64,000 nt of DNA from Hymenobacter sp. GOD-10R (GTDB taxonomy: Bacteria; Bacteroidota; Bacteroidia; Cytophagales; Hymenobacteraceae), in the NCBI RefSeq assembly GCF_035609205.1, contig NZ_CP141184.1, forward strand, positions 6,507,501-6,571,500. The letters run 5' to 3'. A program made the position numbers and the translations under genes. Each line of letters opens with the position of its first letter. Within the stretch, counting starts at the first letter, position 1. This document shows, piece after piece, positions 32,711 to 41,315 of the stretch. Below the pieces are notes generated by a model. The model was not told the origin of the DNA, did no database searches, and worked only from the letters and a program-made list of their open reading frames with translations.

Positions 32711-33613
32711 TTACGCGTTCAAACCTTCTGCTGTGGCAATCAATTCGGCGAGGTCAAATACTTGCACGTTGTTCTCGCGCTCTTTGTTTTTCACCCCGTC
32801 GCTCATCATCGTCATGCAGAAGGGGCAGCTGACCGCAATGATGCTGTTTTGTTCGCTTGCTTTGGGAGCGGGCGTTGCACCTTCGTTGCCGCTTTCTACG
32901 CCGTAGAGTTTGTTTAGCGCGGCAGCGTTGCCGTCGAGGGTAGCCAGGGCTTCTTCGGTGCGCTCCACGTTGATGTCTTTCTTACCGGGCTCGGGTTCTT
33001 TCCACATTTGGGCGCCACCGGCGCCGCAGCACAGGCCATTGGTTTTGCAGCGCTTCATCTCCACCAGGTCAGCATCAAGCACCGCCAGCACTTCACGCGG
33101 GGCTTCGTAGATGTTGTTAGCCCGACCTAGGTAGCAGGAATCGTGAAACGTAATGCGACGCCCTTTGAACTCGCCCCCACCCGCTACGCCTACTTTGCCC
33201 TCGTTGATGAGCTGCTGCAAGAACGTGCTGTGGTGAATCACCTCGTAGTTGCCGCCCAGCGCCGGATACTCGTTTTTAATCGTGTTGAAGCAGTGCGGGC
33301 AGGCCGTTACGATCTTCTTGATGCCATACCCATCGAAGGTGGTAATATTTTGCATGGCCTGCATCTGAAACAGAAACTCGTTGCCAGCACGCTTAGCGGG
33401 GTCTCCCGTGCAAGTTTCTTCCATCCCAAGCACGGCGTAGTTCACGCCCACATGCTCCAGAATGCGCACGAAAGCCCGCGTCACGCGCTTGTAGCGGTCA
33501 TCGAAGGCACCCGCACAGCCTACCCAGAACAGGATTTCCGGCGTTTCCCCGCGCGTCGCGAGGTCAGCCATAACAGGAACGGTAACTTGACGCTTGGCAG
33601 TTGGCTCAGCCAT
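32711..33613 (-). CDS. (Fe-S)-binding protein with two CCG domains (HdrB-like)
   Basis: The 300-aa protein resembles heterodisulfide reductase subunit B and lactate-utilisation-type Fe-S proteins. Cysteine clusters include FWVGCAGAF, EETCTGDPAKR, ACPHCFN, FHDSCYLGR, CKTNGLCCGAGGAQMW and VSCPFCMTMM, i.e. two CCG-type sites that in HdrB hold unusual iron-sulfur clusters. No signal peptide, so cytoplasmic. It is about 75 nt downstream of the membrane Fe-S gene 33689-35086 on the same strand, and together they look like an electron-transfer pair. What it oxidises or reduces is not known. Confidence 0.85.
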   Translation of the reverse strand: MAEPTAKRQVTVPVMADLATRGETPEILFWVGCAGAFDDRYKRVTRAFVRILEHVGVNYAVLGMEETCTGDPAKRAGNEFLFQMQAMQNITTFDGYGIKKIVTACPHCFNTIKNEYPALGGNYEVIHHSTFLQQLINEGKVGVAGGGEFKGRRITFHDSCYLGRANNIYEAPREVLAVLDADLVEMKRCKTNGLCCGAGGAQMWKEPEPGKKDINVERTEEALATLDGNAAALNKLYGVESGNEGATPAPKASEQNSIIAVSCPFCMTMMSDGVKNKERENNVQVFDLAELIATAEGLNA

Positions 33614-33688
33614 AATATCTAAAAGACTAAAGGTCAGAATGAGTGGGAATTAATCAGGCCTTACCGCGCCCGAACGGAGAGAACAAAG

Positions 33689-35086
33689 CTAGCTTTTCGC
33701 TACGGCTTCCTTCTCCGACACAAACAGGTCATCGGCCCAGTTGAAGCGGTCGGAAGGCGAGAAGGCCCACGGCGCGCCATTGTTTTCGATGTTTGAGAAC
33801 ATCACGTTGAGCGAGTTCGGCGCCGCTGACTCTTCCAATACCAGGAAGCGGCGCATCTCGATGATGCTCTCCAGGGGATTGATGTTCACGGGGCACGCTT
33901 CTACGCAGGCATTGCAGGTGGTGCAAGCCCAGAGCTCCTCGGGCGTCACGTAGCCGCGCAGCAGCGTGTGGCTTTCTTTGTCAAGCTGCTCCTGCTCGGC
34001 GTGCTTGGCCTCAGCGCCGTAAAGGTTAGGGCTGAAAATCAGCGGCGAGTTGTACTTCTCCTCCACCCGGTCGCGGGTGTCCATGATAATCTTGCGCGGC
34101 GACAGGAGCTTGCCCGTAATGTTGGCCGGGCACACCGATGTGCAACGGCCGCACTCGGTGCAGGAGTAAGCGTTCATCAAGTTCGTCCAAGCTAGGTCGT
34201 CCACGTCCTTAGCCCCAAATGGCGTAGGAGCAGCGGCCGATCCATCAGGTCCAACAGCTGGTGTGGGCACCTGGTAGCTCGGGTCTAGCATGGCCTTCAC
34301 CTCGTGCGTAATGCTATCCACATTCGAGAACTGACCCTGGGGCACAAGCCGCGAGTAGTACACGTTCGGGAAAGAGATGATAATGTGGAAGTGCTTCGAC
34401 GAAGGCAAGTAGTTCAGGAACAGCAAAATACCCACAATATGCGCCCACCATCCTACGCGTTCTAGTATCTCCAACGCTTGCATGTTGCTCGGGAACAGAC
34501 CCGTGAGTAGCGAACTTATAGGAAAAATCCCCGGCAGATCTTCCCCACGCAGCTGGTGCAGCTTCAGGTCAGAAGTGTTCATCGTGAACAGCGCCAGCAT
34601 GAGGATTACCTCAACATAAAGGATGATATTCGCATCAAGTTTAGGCCACGCACGCAGTTCGGGGCCGGTAAAGCGACGCACAGGCTGACTACGGTTGCGG
34701 CGCCACCAGAAGGCTATTACCGCCACAATTACCAGGGCACCTAGCACTTCGTTGGTCGCCATCAGTGCGTCGTACACTGGGCCCAGGAACTGTAACACGC
34801 GGTGCGTACCGAAAATGCCGTCAATCAGAATCTCGATGACCTCGACGTTGATGACCAGAAAGCCCACGTACACCACCAAGTGCAGCAGCGCCGGGGTAAT
34901 GCGCTTGAACATTTTCTGCTGGCCAAAGGCAACAAGCAACATCTTGTTGAGCCGCTCGCCCACGTTACCGCTCATTTCTCGGTCGCGCCCGACCAGAATA
35001 TTCGCGCTAATCTTGCGCACCTGCCATATAAACAGGCCAATACCTGCTATGGCAACTAGCAGAAAGATAATGTTTTGAATTGTCAC
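33689..35086 (-). CDS. Membrane-bound 4Fe-4S ferredoxin protein (HdrC/NarI-like)
   Basis: The 465-aa protein joins an N-terminal membrane part with about five or six helices (residues 5-25, 65-90, 105-130, 155-175, 210-235) to a soluble domain. That domain has two 4Fe-4S motifs, CTECGRCTSVCP near residue 307 and CTTCNACVEACP near residue 386. The arrangement is of the HdrE/NarI plus HdrC type: quinol oxidation by the membrane part and electron transfer through the clusters to the HdrB-like partner encoded downstream. A GTG start matches the first membrane helix. The partner dehydrogenase (such as an ETF or FAD subunit) is not in this window. Confidence 0.85.
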   Translation of the reverse strand: MTIQNIIFLLVAIAGIGLFIWQVRKISANILVGRDREMSGNVGERLNKMLLVAFGQQKMFKRITPALLHLVVYVGFLVINVEVIEILIDGIFGTHRVLQFLGPVYDALMATNEVLGALVIVAVIAFWWRRNRSQPVRRFTGPELRAWPKLDANIILYVEVILMLALFTMNTSDLKLHQLRGEDLPGIFPISSLLTGLFPSNMQALEILERVGWWAHIVGILLFLNYLPSSKHFHIIISFPNVYYSRLVPQGQFSNVDSITHEVKAMLDPSYQVPTPAVGPDGSAAAPTPFGAKDVDDLAWTNLMNAYSCTECGRCTSVCPANITGKLLSPRKIIMDTRDRVEEKYNSPLIFSPNLYGAEAKHAEQEQLDKESHTLLRGYVTPEELWACTTCNACVEACPVNINPLESIIEMRRFLVLEESAAPNSLNVMFSNIENNGAPWAFSPSDRFNWADDLFVSEKEAVAKS

Positions 35087-35178
35087 GGCAGTAGAGCTAG
35101 GTTGGGAACGTCCGAAAAGTACTCGTTATGCCTAACAAATTTACAGGTTTCCGCAGAAAGATTTTTTTCACTGGAATG

Positions 35179-35208
35179 TTGCAGGTTAGTTTTGGTTTAC
35201 TACTTTTG
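35179..35208 (+). promoter_or_regulatory. Bacteroidota-type promoter of tRNA-Phe
   Basis: TTG at 35179-35181, a 19-nt spacer and TACTTTTG at 35201-35208 match the -33/-7 consensus. The tRNA begins about 30 nt later. Confidence 0.75.
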
Positions 35209-35239
35209 CCACTCCTAACGCGAATAAGCCAAGGGAAAT

Positions 35240-35312
<73 letters not shown>

Positions 35313-35315
35313 CAG

Positions 35316-35348
35316 AAAAGCCTCTAGCGCGCAGCTAGAGGCTTTTTT
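35316..35348 (+). terminator. Terminator of tRNA-Phe
   Basis: Arms 35320-35328 and 35334-35342 (GCCTCTAGC / GCTAGAGGC) pair over 9 bp, extended by A and T runs on the flanks, with loop GCGCA and a strong T-run. It starts four bases after the tRNA. Confidence 0.9.
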
Positions 35349-35417
35349 ATTGCTTACGCCTCTCAGCCATAAGCCTACTAAGCCCCTATTCTTACCTGCG
35401 GTTTTACGTTCTGAGCA

Positions 35418-35507
35418 CTAAGCCAGAAAGTATTCTACCAGCCAACTCAGCACGATCAGTGCACATGCCAAGTACAGTTTCAAACGCGTATTCCGGCCCG
35501 TCTTCAT
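35418..35507 (-). CDS. Possible 29-aa single-span membrane peptide
   Basis: An ATG at 35507 opens a 29-codon frame ending in TAG. Its product starts MKTGRNTRLKLYL and continues with a hydrophobic run (ACALIVLSWLVEYFLA). A basic N-terminus followed by one membrane span is the shape of many real bacterial micro-proteins, and the frame lies alone in a gap between tRNA-Phe and the DnaJ-like gene. No promoter or conservation can be shown here. The short length means chance is a real alternative. Confidence 0.4.
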   Translation of the reverse strand: MKTGRNTRLKLYLACALIVLSWLVEYFLA

Positions 35508-35613
35508 AAGTATAAAGACACGCATACGCGTTCAAAGAAGCAAGAAAGAATCGAGTATTTTTCGCCCAACTACTTAACAGTCAGCGGGTCGATCCAACTC
35601 CTATCAAGTTCTA

Positions 35614-36747
35614 TTAAGGGCACGTTTGCTGCTGCGCCGCGGCAGCATAGCTATAGCCTAGCGTGACTGCTCTGCGAAAAAATTCGCACGCAGCGCCGGC
35701 ATTTTCTTCACGCTGCGCTAGTCGCCCTAAGAGAAAGTATGCCTGTCCGTTTCGCGGGTTTTGCAGCAGCACTTGCTGGTAGTCGCTGCGCGCCGCCGCA
35801 TAATTGCCAAGCTTGTAGTAGGCAAGACCACGATAGGTGAGGTACTTCAACGAACGACCCTGCTGCTTGCGCAGCCGCAAGCCCGCTGAGAAGTCTTGAA
35901 TGGCTGCTTCAAACGCATTCAAGCCGAAGAGTCGCGTTTCGCCACGTGCTAGGCGGGCGCCACTCAGCAGCGAGTCGAGAGCCAGCGCATGACCTAGGCA
36001 TATCTCCGCCGAATCGGGCTGGTTTAAGTTGCTGTGGCATTGGCCCAGACGGTACCATAGCTGTGCGGCGGTTCGTCCTCGAGCATTAGCCAAGGCCGCA
36101 CGATAGTCGGTGCGGGCAGCGCGGTAGTTCTGATAGGCAAACTGCTCAATCTCGCCCCGGCGCTGCAAAGCTTCTGTGTAGGTTGGCTTGAAGTGCAACG
36201 CCTCCGTGAAGAATCCGTGCGCTGTACCCCAGCTGCTATTCACGTAAGCGGCCAGCCCATCCTCATAGTTGCTCACGGCCGTCACGTGGTCCATCGTCAC
36301 CTTCACCGACAGCATGAACAAAATAAGCAAACCGAAAACACCAAAAGTCAGCAGGTAGTCGCGCCGGTTAAACTTGGGCTTTTGCTTCGGGATAGTCCGG
36401 TAGTGTCGTTCAGCCGCCCCAGCAGGCGGGCGCGTCCGCAACGGCACCGGAGGCGGCATAGGCACCCCATACACATGCTGACCTTGCTGCCGAAATTGCT
36501 GCTGCCTACGAGCTTCTTCTGCCCGACGCGCGACAACTTGCAGCTGATAGTCATACACGGCACGCCGGGCCGGGTCACCTAGCACTTGGTAGGCGACACT
36601 TACCTGCTTGAATTGCTCCTCAAACTGTGTGCTACCGCCGTGCTTATCCGGGTGGTACCGCACGGCCAGACGCTTATAAGCTAGCTTAATTTCGTGGGCT
36701 GTAGCAGTAACGGCTACCCCCAACACCTGATAATGATTCTGACTCAC
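35614..36747 (-). CDS. DnaJ-domain and TPR-repeat membrane protein
   Basis: The 377-aa protein begins with a J-domain (about 4-70) with the HPD motif in YHPDKHGG (His32-Asp34), which would stimulate an Hsp70 such as DnaK. A linker with Arg/Gln/Pro runs follows, then one membrane segment (about 128-147, YLLTFGVFGLLILFMLSV) and C-terminal TPR repeats (about 150-375), e.g. AAQLWYRLGQCHSNLNQPDSAE and RNGQAYFLLGRLAQ. The J-domain would face the cytoplasm and the repeats the other side. Architectures of this kind are annotated only as J-domain TPR proteins; the client is unknown. ATG start. Confidence 0.85.
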   Translation of the reverse strand: MSQNHYQVLGVAVTATAHEIKLAYKRLAVRYHPDKHGGSTQFEEQFKQVSVAYQVLGDPARRAVYDYQLQVVARRAEEARRQQQFRQQGQHVYGVPMPPPVPLRTRPPAGAAERHYRTIPKQKPKFNRRDYLLTFGVFGLLILFMLSVKVTMDHVTAVSNYEDGLAAYVNSSWGTAHGFFTEALHFKPTYTEALQRRGEIEQFAYQNYRAARTDYRAALANARGRTAAQLWYRLGQCHSNLNQPDSAEICLGHALALDSLLSGARLARGETRLFGLNAFEAAIQDFSAGLRLRKQQGRSLKYLTYRGLAYYKLGNYAAARSDYQQVLLQNPRNGQAYFLLGRLAQREENAGAACEFFRRAVTLGYSYAAAAQQQTCP

Positions 36748-36899
36748 AATTCGGCCGTATAAGGTAAAAGTAACTCATTTTTCAGACATAATGTCGCTTT
36801 TTCCGTATGCTAGGGGCGACCCGAAAATGAACACGATAACGTTCCTTCGGTGTCCAGACTTGTAACATTATTTCTGGCTTTTCTCTCCCCCTACGCCGT

Positions 36900-37274
36900 A
36901 TGGCTAACGACGACGCTTCTAAAACGCCCCGCAATGACAGCCTGATGGGTAACCTCATGGGCTACCTAGACACTCGTATTGACCTAGTGCGCCTTGAGGC
37001 CCAGGAAAAGGCAAAAACGGCCTTTGTAGGCACGGTACATGGTGTTGCAATGGGCCTCATCGGATTGATGTTCCTTATTTTCCTAAGCATCTTTGCCGGT
37101 CTTGCACTTAACGCCGCCTTGGATAGCACCTTTTGGGGCTTCGGACTAGTAGCAGGTTTCTACCTAGTACTGCTAATCATCTTCCTAGTAGGCGTCGACA
37201 AGAAAGTTTTCCAAGGCTTGGCCGACAAGCTCCTGGATAATACTATTTACAAATCTGATAAGCGGCAAGCGTAA
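36900..37274 (+). CDS. Phage-holin-family-like small membrane protein
   Basis: The 124-aa protein has a hydrophilic N-terminus, an amphipathic helix (GYLDTRIDLVRLEAQEKAKT), two membrane segments (about 50-75 and 83-105) and a basic tail. This is the pattern of the holin-3/Holin-X families, which are common chromosomal membrane proteins unrelated to phage lysis in many bacteria. No phage genes are near. It is followed eight bases later by the 37283 gene, and the pair is probably co-transcribed. Role unknown; envelope stress or membrane remodelling are guesses. Confidence 0.75.
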   Translation: MANDDASKTPRNDSLMGNLMGYLDTRIDLVRLEAQEKAKTAFVGTVHGVAMGLIGLMFLIFLSIFAGLALNAALDSTFWGFGLVAGFYLVLLIIFLVGVDKKVFQGLADKLLDNTIYKSDKRQA

Positions 37275-37282
37275 CAAAGCAT

Positions 37283-38029
37283 ATGGCAGAGCTAACGAAT
37301 CCATTGTTTGAAGATCAGAAAGAGTTTCTGGAGCGTCAGAAGCTGGAGTATGAGCGCGCTTTACTCGGCGACGTCGACCACATCAAGGAAAAAACGCAGG
37401 AAATCGGCAAAAAAGCGCTGATTGGAGCAGGTGTGGTTGGGGGTATTTGGCTACTAGCAAAAGCTTTTAGCGGCCGGAAATCGTCTAAGCATGATGACGA
37501 AGAGTCGACCATTCATCGCTTGAAAGCCAAGTCGAAGCGGAACCGTTCCGTTCGTCACTACACCGAAGCTGATACAGCATTGTCAGATGATTTTGGTTTT
37601 GGCGCTACGAACACCGATGCTTACCGTGGTTATTCGGGCCGAGGACACGAACGGGCGCATATTGCCCCAGATGTATACCACACCGACGCCGATCCTTTTC
37701 CACCCCTACCCTATGATGATGCTCGTCGGCTACCGACGTCCTCTTTCAACCAAAACGGCCACTCGAGCGCAGTACCCGAGGATGACTCGCCTTCTTTCCT
37801 AGCTTCCACATTCAGTGCGTTTCTGCAATCAGACACAGGCAAGCTGCTGATGGCACAAGTAACGGCCGTGCTGATGGCGTACGTGGCACAGAAAGTGGGA
37901 GACTACTTGCCAATACTTAAAAATTCCGACCTTGCGTCTTCAGGCCCGCATGCTACGGCGGAACCGGAGACCAGAGACATCGAATTTACTTTCCACGACG
38001 ACGCGGATGCGCCTCACCAATCTTCATGA
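37283..38029 (+). CDS. Uncharacterised protein with one membrane segment and disordered middle
   Basis: This 248-aa protein is not recognised as a known family. An N-terminal coiled-coil-like region rich in Glu, Lys and Gln (about 5-50) leads into a Gly/Ala membrane segment (about 51-64, ALIGAGVVGGIWLLAKAF). A long charged, disordered middle with many His, Asp and Arg follows (about 70-170), then a second hydrophobic stretch near 190-210. It follows the holin-like gene by eight bases and overlaps the GGGP synthase start by 23 bases, which suggests a three-gene operon. ATG start. Confidence 0.6.
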   Translation: MAELTNPLFEDQKEFLERQKLEYERALLGDVDHIKEKTQEIGKKALIGAGVVGGIWLLAKAFSGRKSSKHDDEESTIHRLKAKSKRNRSVRHYTEADTALSDDFGFGATNTDAYRGYSGRGHERAHIAPDVYHTDADPFPPLPYDDARRLPTSSFNQNGHSSAVPEDDSPSFLASTFSAFLQSDTGKLLMAQVTAVLMAYVAQKVGDYLPILKNSDLASSGPHATAEPETRDIEFTFHDDADAPHQSS

Positions 38030-38774
38030 AGCCCTCAGCAAACGCCGAACGCGCGGCCAAAAATCGTTAGCGGTACTGCTTGACCCTGACCACTTGGATG
38101 AGGCTGGTTGCCGGCACTTGCTGGAGCTAAGCGAAGAACATCCTGTTGATTATTTCCTGATGGGCGGCAGCCTGGTGATGAGTACTCACCAGGCGTCGCT
38201 CATTCGTTTTATCAAAAGTCGCAGCGCTGTGCCGGTGCTGTTGTTTCCGAGCCATAGCCTACACCTCGACACGCAGGCCGACGGCATTCTGCTATTGTCG
38301 CTGATTTCGGGCCGCAACCCTGATTTCCTGATTGGCCAGCATGTTATCGCTGCGCCTTTGCTGCGAGCTAGTAACCTCCAGATTTTGTCGACTGGCTACA
38401 TGCTGGTCGATACAGGTAGGCAAACAACCGCTAGCTATATGAGCAACACCACGCCTCTACCCTACGATAAGCCGACTATTGCGGCTTGCACAGCCATGGC
38501 CGGTGAGCAACTGGGTTTGCGGCTGATGTACCTAGATGGCGGTAGCGGCGCCATGTACCCTGTATCGCCCGCCATGATCCGGGCTGTGCGCCAAGCGGTA
38601 GAGGTTCCGCTATTCGTGGGCGGTGGCATCAACACCGCCGAGAAAGCTCAAGCAGCCCTAGCTGCTGGTGCCGACGTTATTGTGATAGGTAACCAAATCG
38701 AAAAAGCGCCGGAGTTCCTAGGAGAAGTGTCCAACGTGGTTCGGATGTTCAATAGCGTACTTAAGCTAGCCTAG
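38007..38774 (+). CDS. Geranylgeranylglyceryl/heptaprenylglyceryl phosphate synthase family protein (GGGPS, PcrB-like)
   Basis: The 255-aa TIM-barrel protein has LAVLLDPDHLDE near the start, FLMGGSLVMST, HVIAAPLLRASNLQ, STGYMLVD, RLMYLDGGSGAMYPV and FVGGGINTAEKAQ with the phosphate-binding glycines, followed by GADVIVIGNQIE. Family enzymes join glycerol-1-phosphate to a polyprenyl diphosphate. Bacterial homologues are common in Bacteroidota, where the product is not well understood. The frame starts upstream at 37932, but ATG 38007 marks the conserved start and overlaps the previous gene by 23 bases. Confidence 0.9.
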   Translation: MRLTNLHEALSKRRTRGQKSLAVLLDPDHLDEAGCRHLLELSEEHPVDYFLMGGSLVMSTHQASLIRFIKSRSAVPVLLFPSHSLHLDTQADGILLLSLISGRNPDFLIGQHVIAAPLLRASNLQILSTGYMLVDTGRQTTASYMSNTTPLPYDKPTIAACTAMAGEQLGLRLMYLDGGSGAMYPVSPAMIRAVRQAVEVPLFVGGGINTAEKAQAALAAGADVIVIGNQIEKAPEFLGEVSNVVRMFNSVLKLA

Positions 38775-38791
38775 CCCTTCGGTTTCGTCTT

Positions 38792-38831
38792 AAACAAAGA
38801 AAGCGCCCCAGGTGGGGCGCTTTCTTTGTTT
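38792..38831. terminator. Bidirectional terminator between GGGPS and AraC genes
   Basis: Arms 38792-38809 and 38814-38831 pair over 18 bp (core GCGCCCC/GGGGCGC), with a 4-nt loop, an A-run on the left and a T-run on the right. The flanking genes converge, so it can stop both. Confidence 0.9.
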
Positions 38832-38857
38832 TCAGGGGTGTAAAGCTTTCCTCAAGC

Positions 38858-39781
38858 TTAGATGTTCATAGCCGATTCGCGGCGGCGCATCTTACCAGCC
38901 GGAATACCGAACATCATCTTGAAGCGGCGGCAGAAATAAGCCGTGTCTTTGTACCCTACTTCCTTGCCGATATCACGGATGCTCTTCTTGGTCGTGCGCA
39001 GCAAGAATACAGCGCGTTCCATCCGCTGATATTCGATGTAGTCCTGCGGGTTGATACCGGTGAGCATCTTGAAGTACTGACCCACGTAGTCTTCCGATAC
39101 GTTCGCAACGCTCGAAAGCACTTTGTTCGATAGGTCGCCGCCGATGTTCTCCTTGATGTAGTTGAACAGGTCGATGAGACGAGGATCTTTGAAATACGTG
39201 CTGTTGGTAGCGAGTTGCTCCACAAACATCTTGTTCTTCAAGATGTAACGTACAATCTCTACGACGATGTTCTCGGTATAGATCGTGATAAGACGCTCGC
39301 GACCGGGTAGATCTTGCAAGCTTTCCTCTACCACCTTAATCACCAGGTTCGCGAGCTTCGAGTTGCCGGTAATCAGGAATGCGGGCACGTCGAGCGAAGC
39401 GAAGAAGTTGACGGAGTCAAATACCTTGGCTTCGAAGCTTACGTGGCTATGGCTTTCTTCGGCGTCGCCGATCAGATCAAGGTCAGTATTGGAATGAAAG
39501 AACTTATCCTTGTTGCTAATCAGATCGTCGTTGGTAATGCTCTTATTACTGATATTGCCATAACTTACTTTGGTAGCACGACCACCTGGGATAAATAGCA
39601 TCTCTCCTTCTTCTACCACTTGCTCTTCTTCACCAAAGGAGACACGGCCTTTGTGCAACAGGATGAGGTTGTTGCCAACATCATAATAGTTGCGCACCGT
39701 GAACGGCTGCTGCAACACCAAGTTCTTCGCCTTGATGTAGCGTACGCCGAGTGACTCTATGACTTTATTATAATCTTCCAT
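38858..39781 (-). CDS. AraC-family transcriptional regulator
   Basis: The 307-aa regulator has an N-terminal cupin-like sensor (about 15-150) with VVEEGEMLFIPGG, and a C-terminal AraC-type double helix-turn-helix (about 205-300). The latter has SSVANVSEDYVGQYFKML, GINPQDYIEYQRMERAVFLL, RDIGKEVGYKDTAYFCRRFKMMFG and a final basic stretch. The signal and targets are not visible from neighbours: it is convergent with the GGGPS gene and lies downstream of the acyl-CoA dehydrogenase on the same strand. ATG start. Confidence 0.9.
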   Translation of the reverse strand: MEDYNKVIESLGVRYIKAKNLVLQQPFTVRNYYDVGNNLILLHKGRVSFGEEEQVVEEGEMLFIPGGRATKVSYGNISNKSITNDDLISNKDKFFHSNTDLDLIGDAEESHSHVSFEAKVFDSVNFFASLDVPAFLITGNSKLANLVIKVVEESLQDLPGRERLITIYTENIVVEIVRYILKNKMFVEQLATNSTYFKDPRLIDLFNYIKENIGGDLSNKVLSSVANVSEDYVGQYFKMLTGINPQDYIEYQRMERAVFLLRTTKKSIRDIGKEVGYKDTAYFCRRFKMMFGIPAGKMRRRESAMNI

Positions 39782-39876
39782 ATTCGGAGTGTGGCTGGTA
39801 TGATGGAATCTAACGGGTTCGGGGGGCTGTCAAACTTAGACAATGCAAAATAAGATATAAAAATTCACAAAAACGA

Positions 39877-39903
39877 AAACCCAGCCGTTTTTTGGCTGGG
39901 TTT
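39877..39903 (-). terminator. Terminator after the acyl-CoA dehydrogenase gene
   Basis: Arms 39877-39886 and 39894-39903 (AAACCCAGCC / GGCTGGGTTT), loop GTTTTTT. On the minus strand the hairpin is followed by a T-rich run. It separates the dehydrogenase from the AraC gene. Confidence 0.8.
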
Positions 39904-39938
39904 AGTGCAAATATTCTGACTTTAGAGCAGCGCTAATC

Positions 39939-41078
39939 TTATTTTAATAATTCCCGCGAGATTACAATTTTCTGGATCTCGGAAGTACCCTCATAAATCT
40001 GGGTGATTTTGGCGTCGCGCATGAGTCGCTCCACATGGTATTCTTTGACAAAACCGTAACCACCATGAATCTGGACCGCTTCAACGGCAGTGTCCATTGC
40101 AACTTTCGAAGAAAACAGTTTTGCCATGGCGCCCGACTTGCTATAGTCGAGCTGTTGATCTTTGTCGTTGGCAGCTTTTAGGCACAACAGCCGCGCTGCG
40201 TCGATGTTGGTCGCCATTTCAGCTAACTTAAACTGAATAGCCTGATGCTTAGCGATTTCTACCCCGAAGGCCTTGCGTTGTTGGGCGTACTTCAAGGATA
40301 GTTCGAGCGCTCCGGAGGCAATACCTAGGGCTTGCGCGGCAATACCGATACGGCCACCCGCTAGCACTTGCATGGCAAACTTAAAGCCGAAGCCATCGGG
40401 TCCAATACGATTTTCTTTAGGCACCTTCACGTCCGTAAACATGAGCGAATGCGTGTCGGAGCCCCGAATACCTAGCTTATTCTCCTTCGGACCAATTGTA
40501 AAACCAGGAGTATCTTTCTCGACAATCAGCACATTGATGCCGCGTGATTTCAACTCTGGATTAGTTTGAGCAATAACTAAGTACACGGAGGCAGAGCTGC
40601 CATTGGTAATCCAGTTCTTGGTACCGTTGAGCAAATAGTAGTCGCCTTTATCTTCGGCCGTGGTGCGCTGCATGGTAGCGTCGGAGCCTGCTTCAGGTTC
40701 GGACAGACAGAAAGCCCCGATGATTTCGCCGGTGGCCAAGCGCGTCAGATACTTCTGCTTCTGCTCTTCAGTACCGAACTTCTCCAGTCCCCAGCACACG
40801 AGCGAGTTGTTTACCGACATGATAACGGAGCACGAAGCATCTACTTTCGAGATTTCCTCCATGGCCAGCACGTACGATACTGTATCGAGACCACTGCCGC
40901 CATACTCGGGGCTTACCATCATCCCGAGGAAGCCTAGCTCGCCCATTTTCTTGACTTGCTCGGCGGGAAACTTCTGGTTGTCGTCGCGCTCAATAACACC
41001 AGCCCAGAGCTCACTCTGGGCAAAATCGCGGGCAGCAGCCTGAACGGCTAGCTGCTCCTCTGTGAGTTGAAAATCCAT
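39939..41078 (-). CDS. Acyl-CoA dehydrogenase
   Basis: A flavoenzyme that forms the trans-2 double bond in acyl-CoA in beta-oxidation, passing electrons to ETF. The 379-aa product has MMVSPEYGGSGLDTVS, ITNGSSASVYLV, TPGFTIGPKENKLGIRGS, RKAFGVEIAKHQAIQFKLA and the C-terminal IYEGTSEIQKIVISR. That last motif carries the Glu that serves as the short-chain-type catalytic base. Length is normal. It is similar to short/branched-chain dehydrogenases; the exact chain length preference is unclear. The thiolase at 27052 is a likely pathway partner elsewhere in the window. Confidence 0.93.
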   Translation of the reverse strand: MDFQLTEEQLAVQAAARDFAQSELWAGVIERDDNQKFPAEQVKKMGELGFLGMMVSPEYGGSGLDTVSYVLAMEEISKVDASCSVIMSVNNSLVCWGLEKFGTEEQKQKYLTRLATGEIIGAFCLSEPEAGSDATMQRTTAEDKGDYYLLNGTKNWITNGSSASVYLVIAQTNPELKSRGINVLIVEKDTPGFTIGPKENKLGIRGSDTHSLMFTDVKVPKENRIGPDGFGFKFAMQVLAGGRIGIAAQALGIASGALELSLKYAQQRKAFGVEIAKHQAIQFKLAEMATNIDAARLLCLKAANDKDQQLDYSKSGAMAKLFSSKVAMDTAVEAVQIHGGYGFVKEYHVERLMRDAKITQIYEGTSEIQKIVISRELLK

Positions 41079-41262
41079 ACAGGAAAGGTTGGGTGGGAAT
41101 GAAACAACAGCTAAGTATTGGGTAGGTAGCGTTGTCGTATCAAAAATAAAAGGCAGAATCCGCAGTTAAGCAGATTGCCCGTATTTTTCTTCGGCATGCA
41201 TACTTTTTAACGCGCGACAATCAGGTTAGGTGCTAAGGACTGATAGGCGAACTTAAAAAAGA

Positions 41263-41293
41263 TACGGCCGCCTCGCAGAGCGAAACGGCCGTA
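41263..41293 (-). terminator. Terminator after the zinc metallopeptidase gene
   Basis: TACGGCCG pairs with CGGCCGTA (41263-41270, 41286-41293) and an inner TCGC/GCGA extends the stem. On the minus strand it is followed by ATCTTTTTT. It lies just after the stop at 41316. Confidence 0.85.
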
Positions 41294-41315
41294 ACAGAAT
41301 ACGATTTGCGAGTGG

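Noticed and set aside
36900..37274. Holin-like gene as evidence of a prophage
   Set aside because: No other phage gene lies near, and this family is common in bacterial chromosomes without phage.
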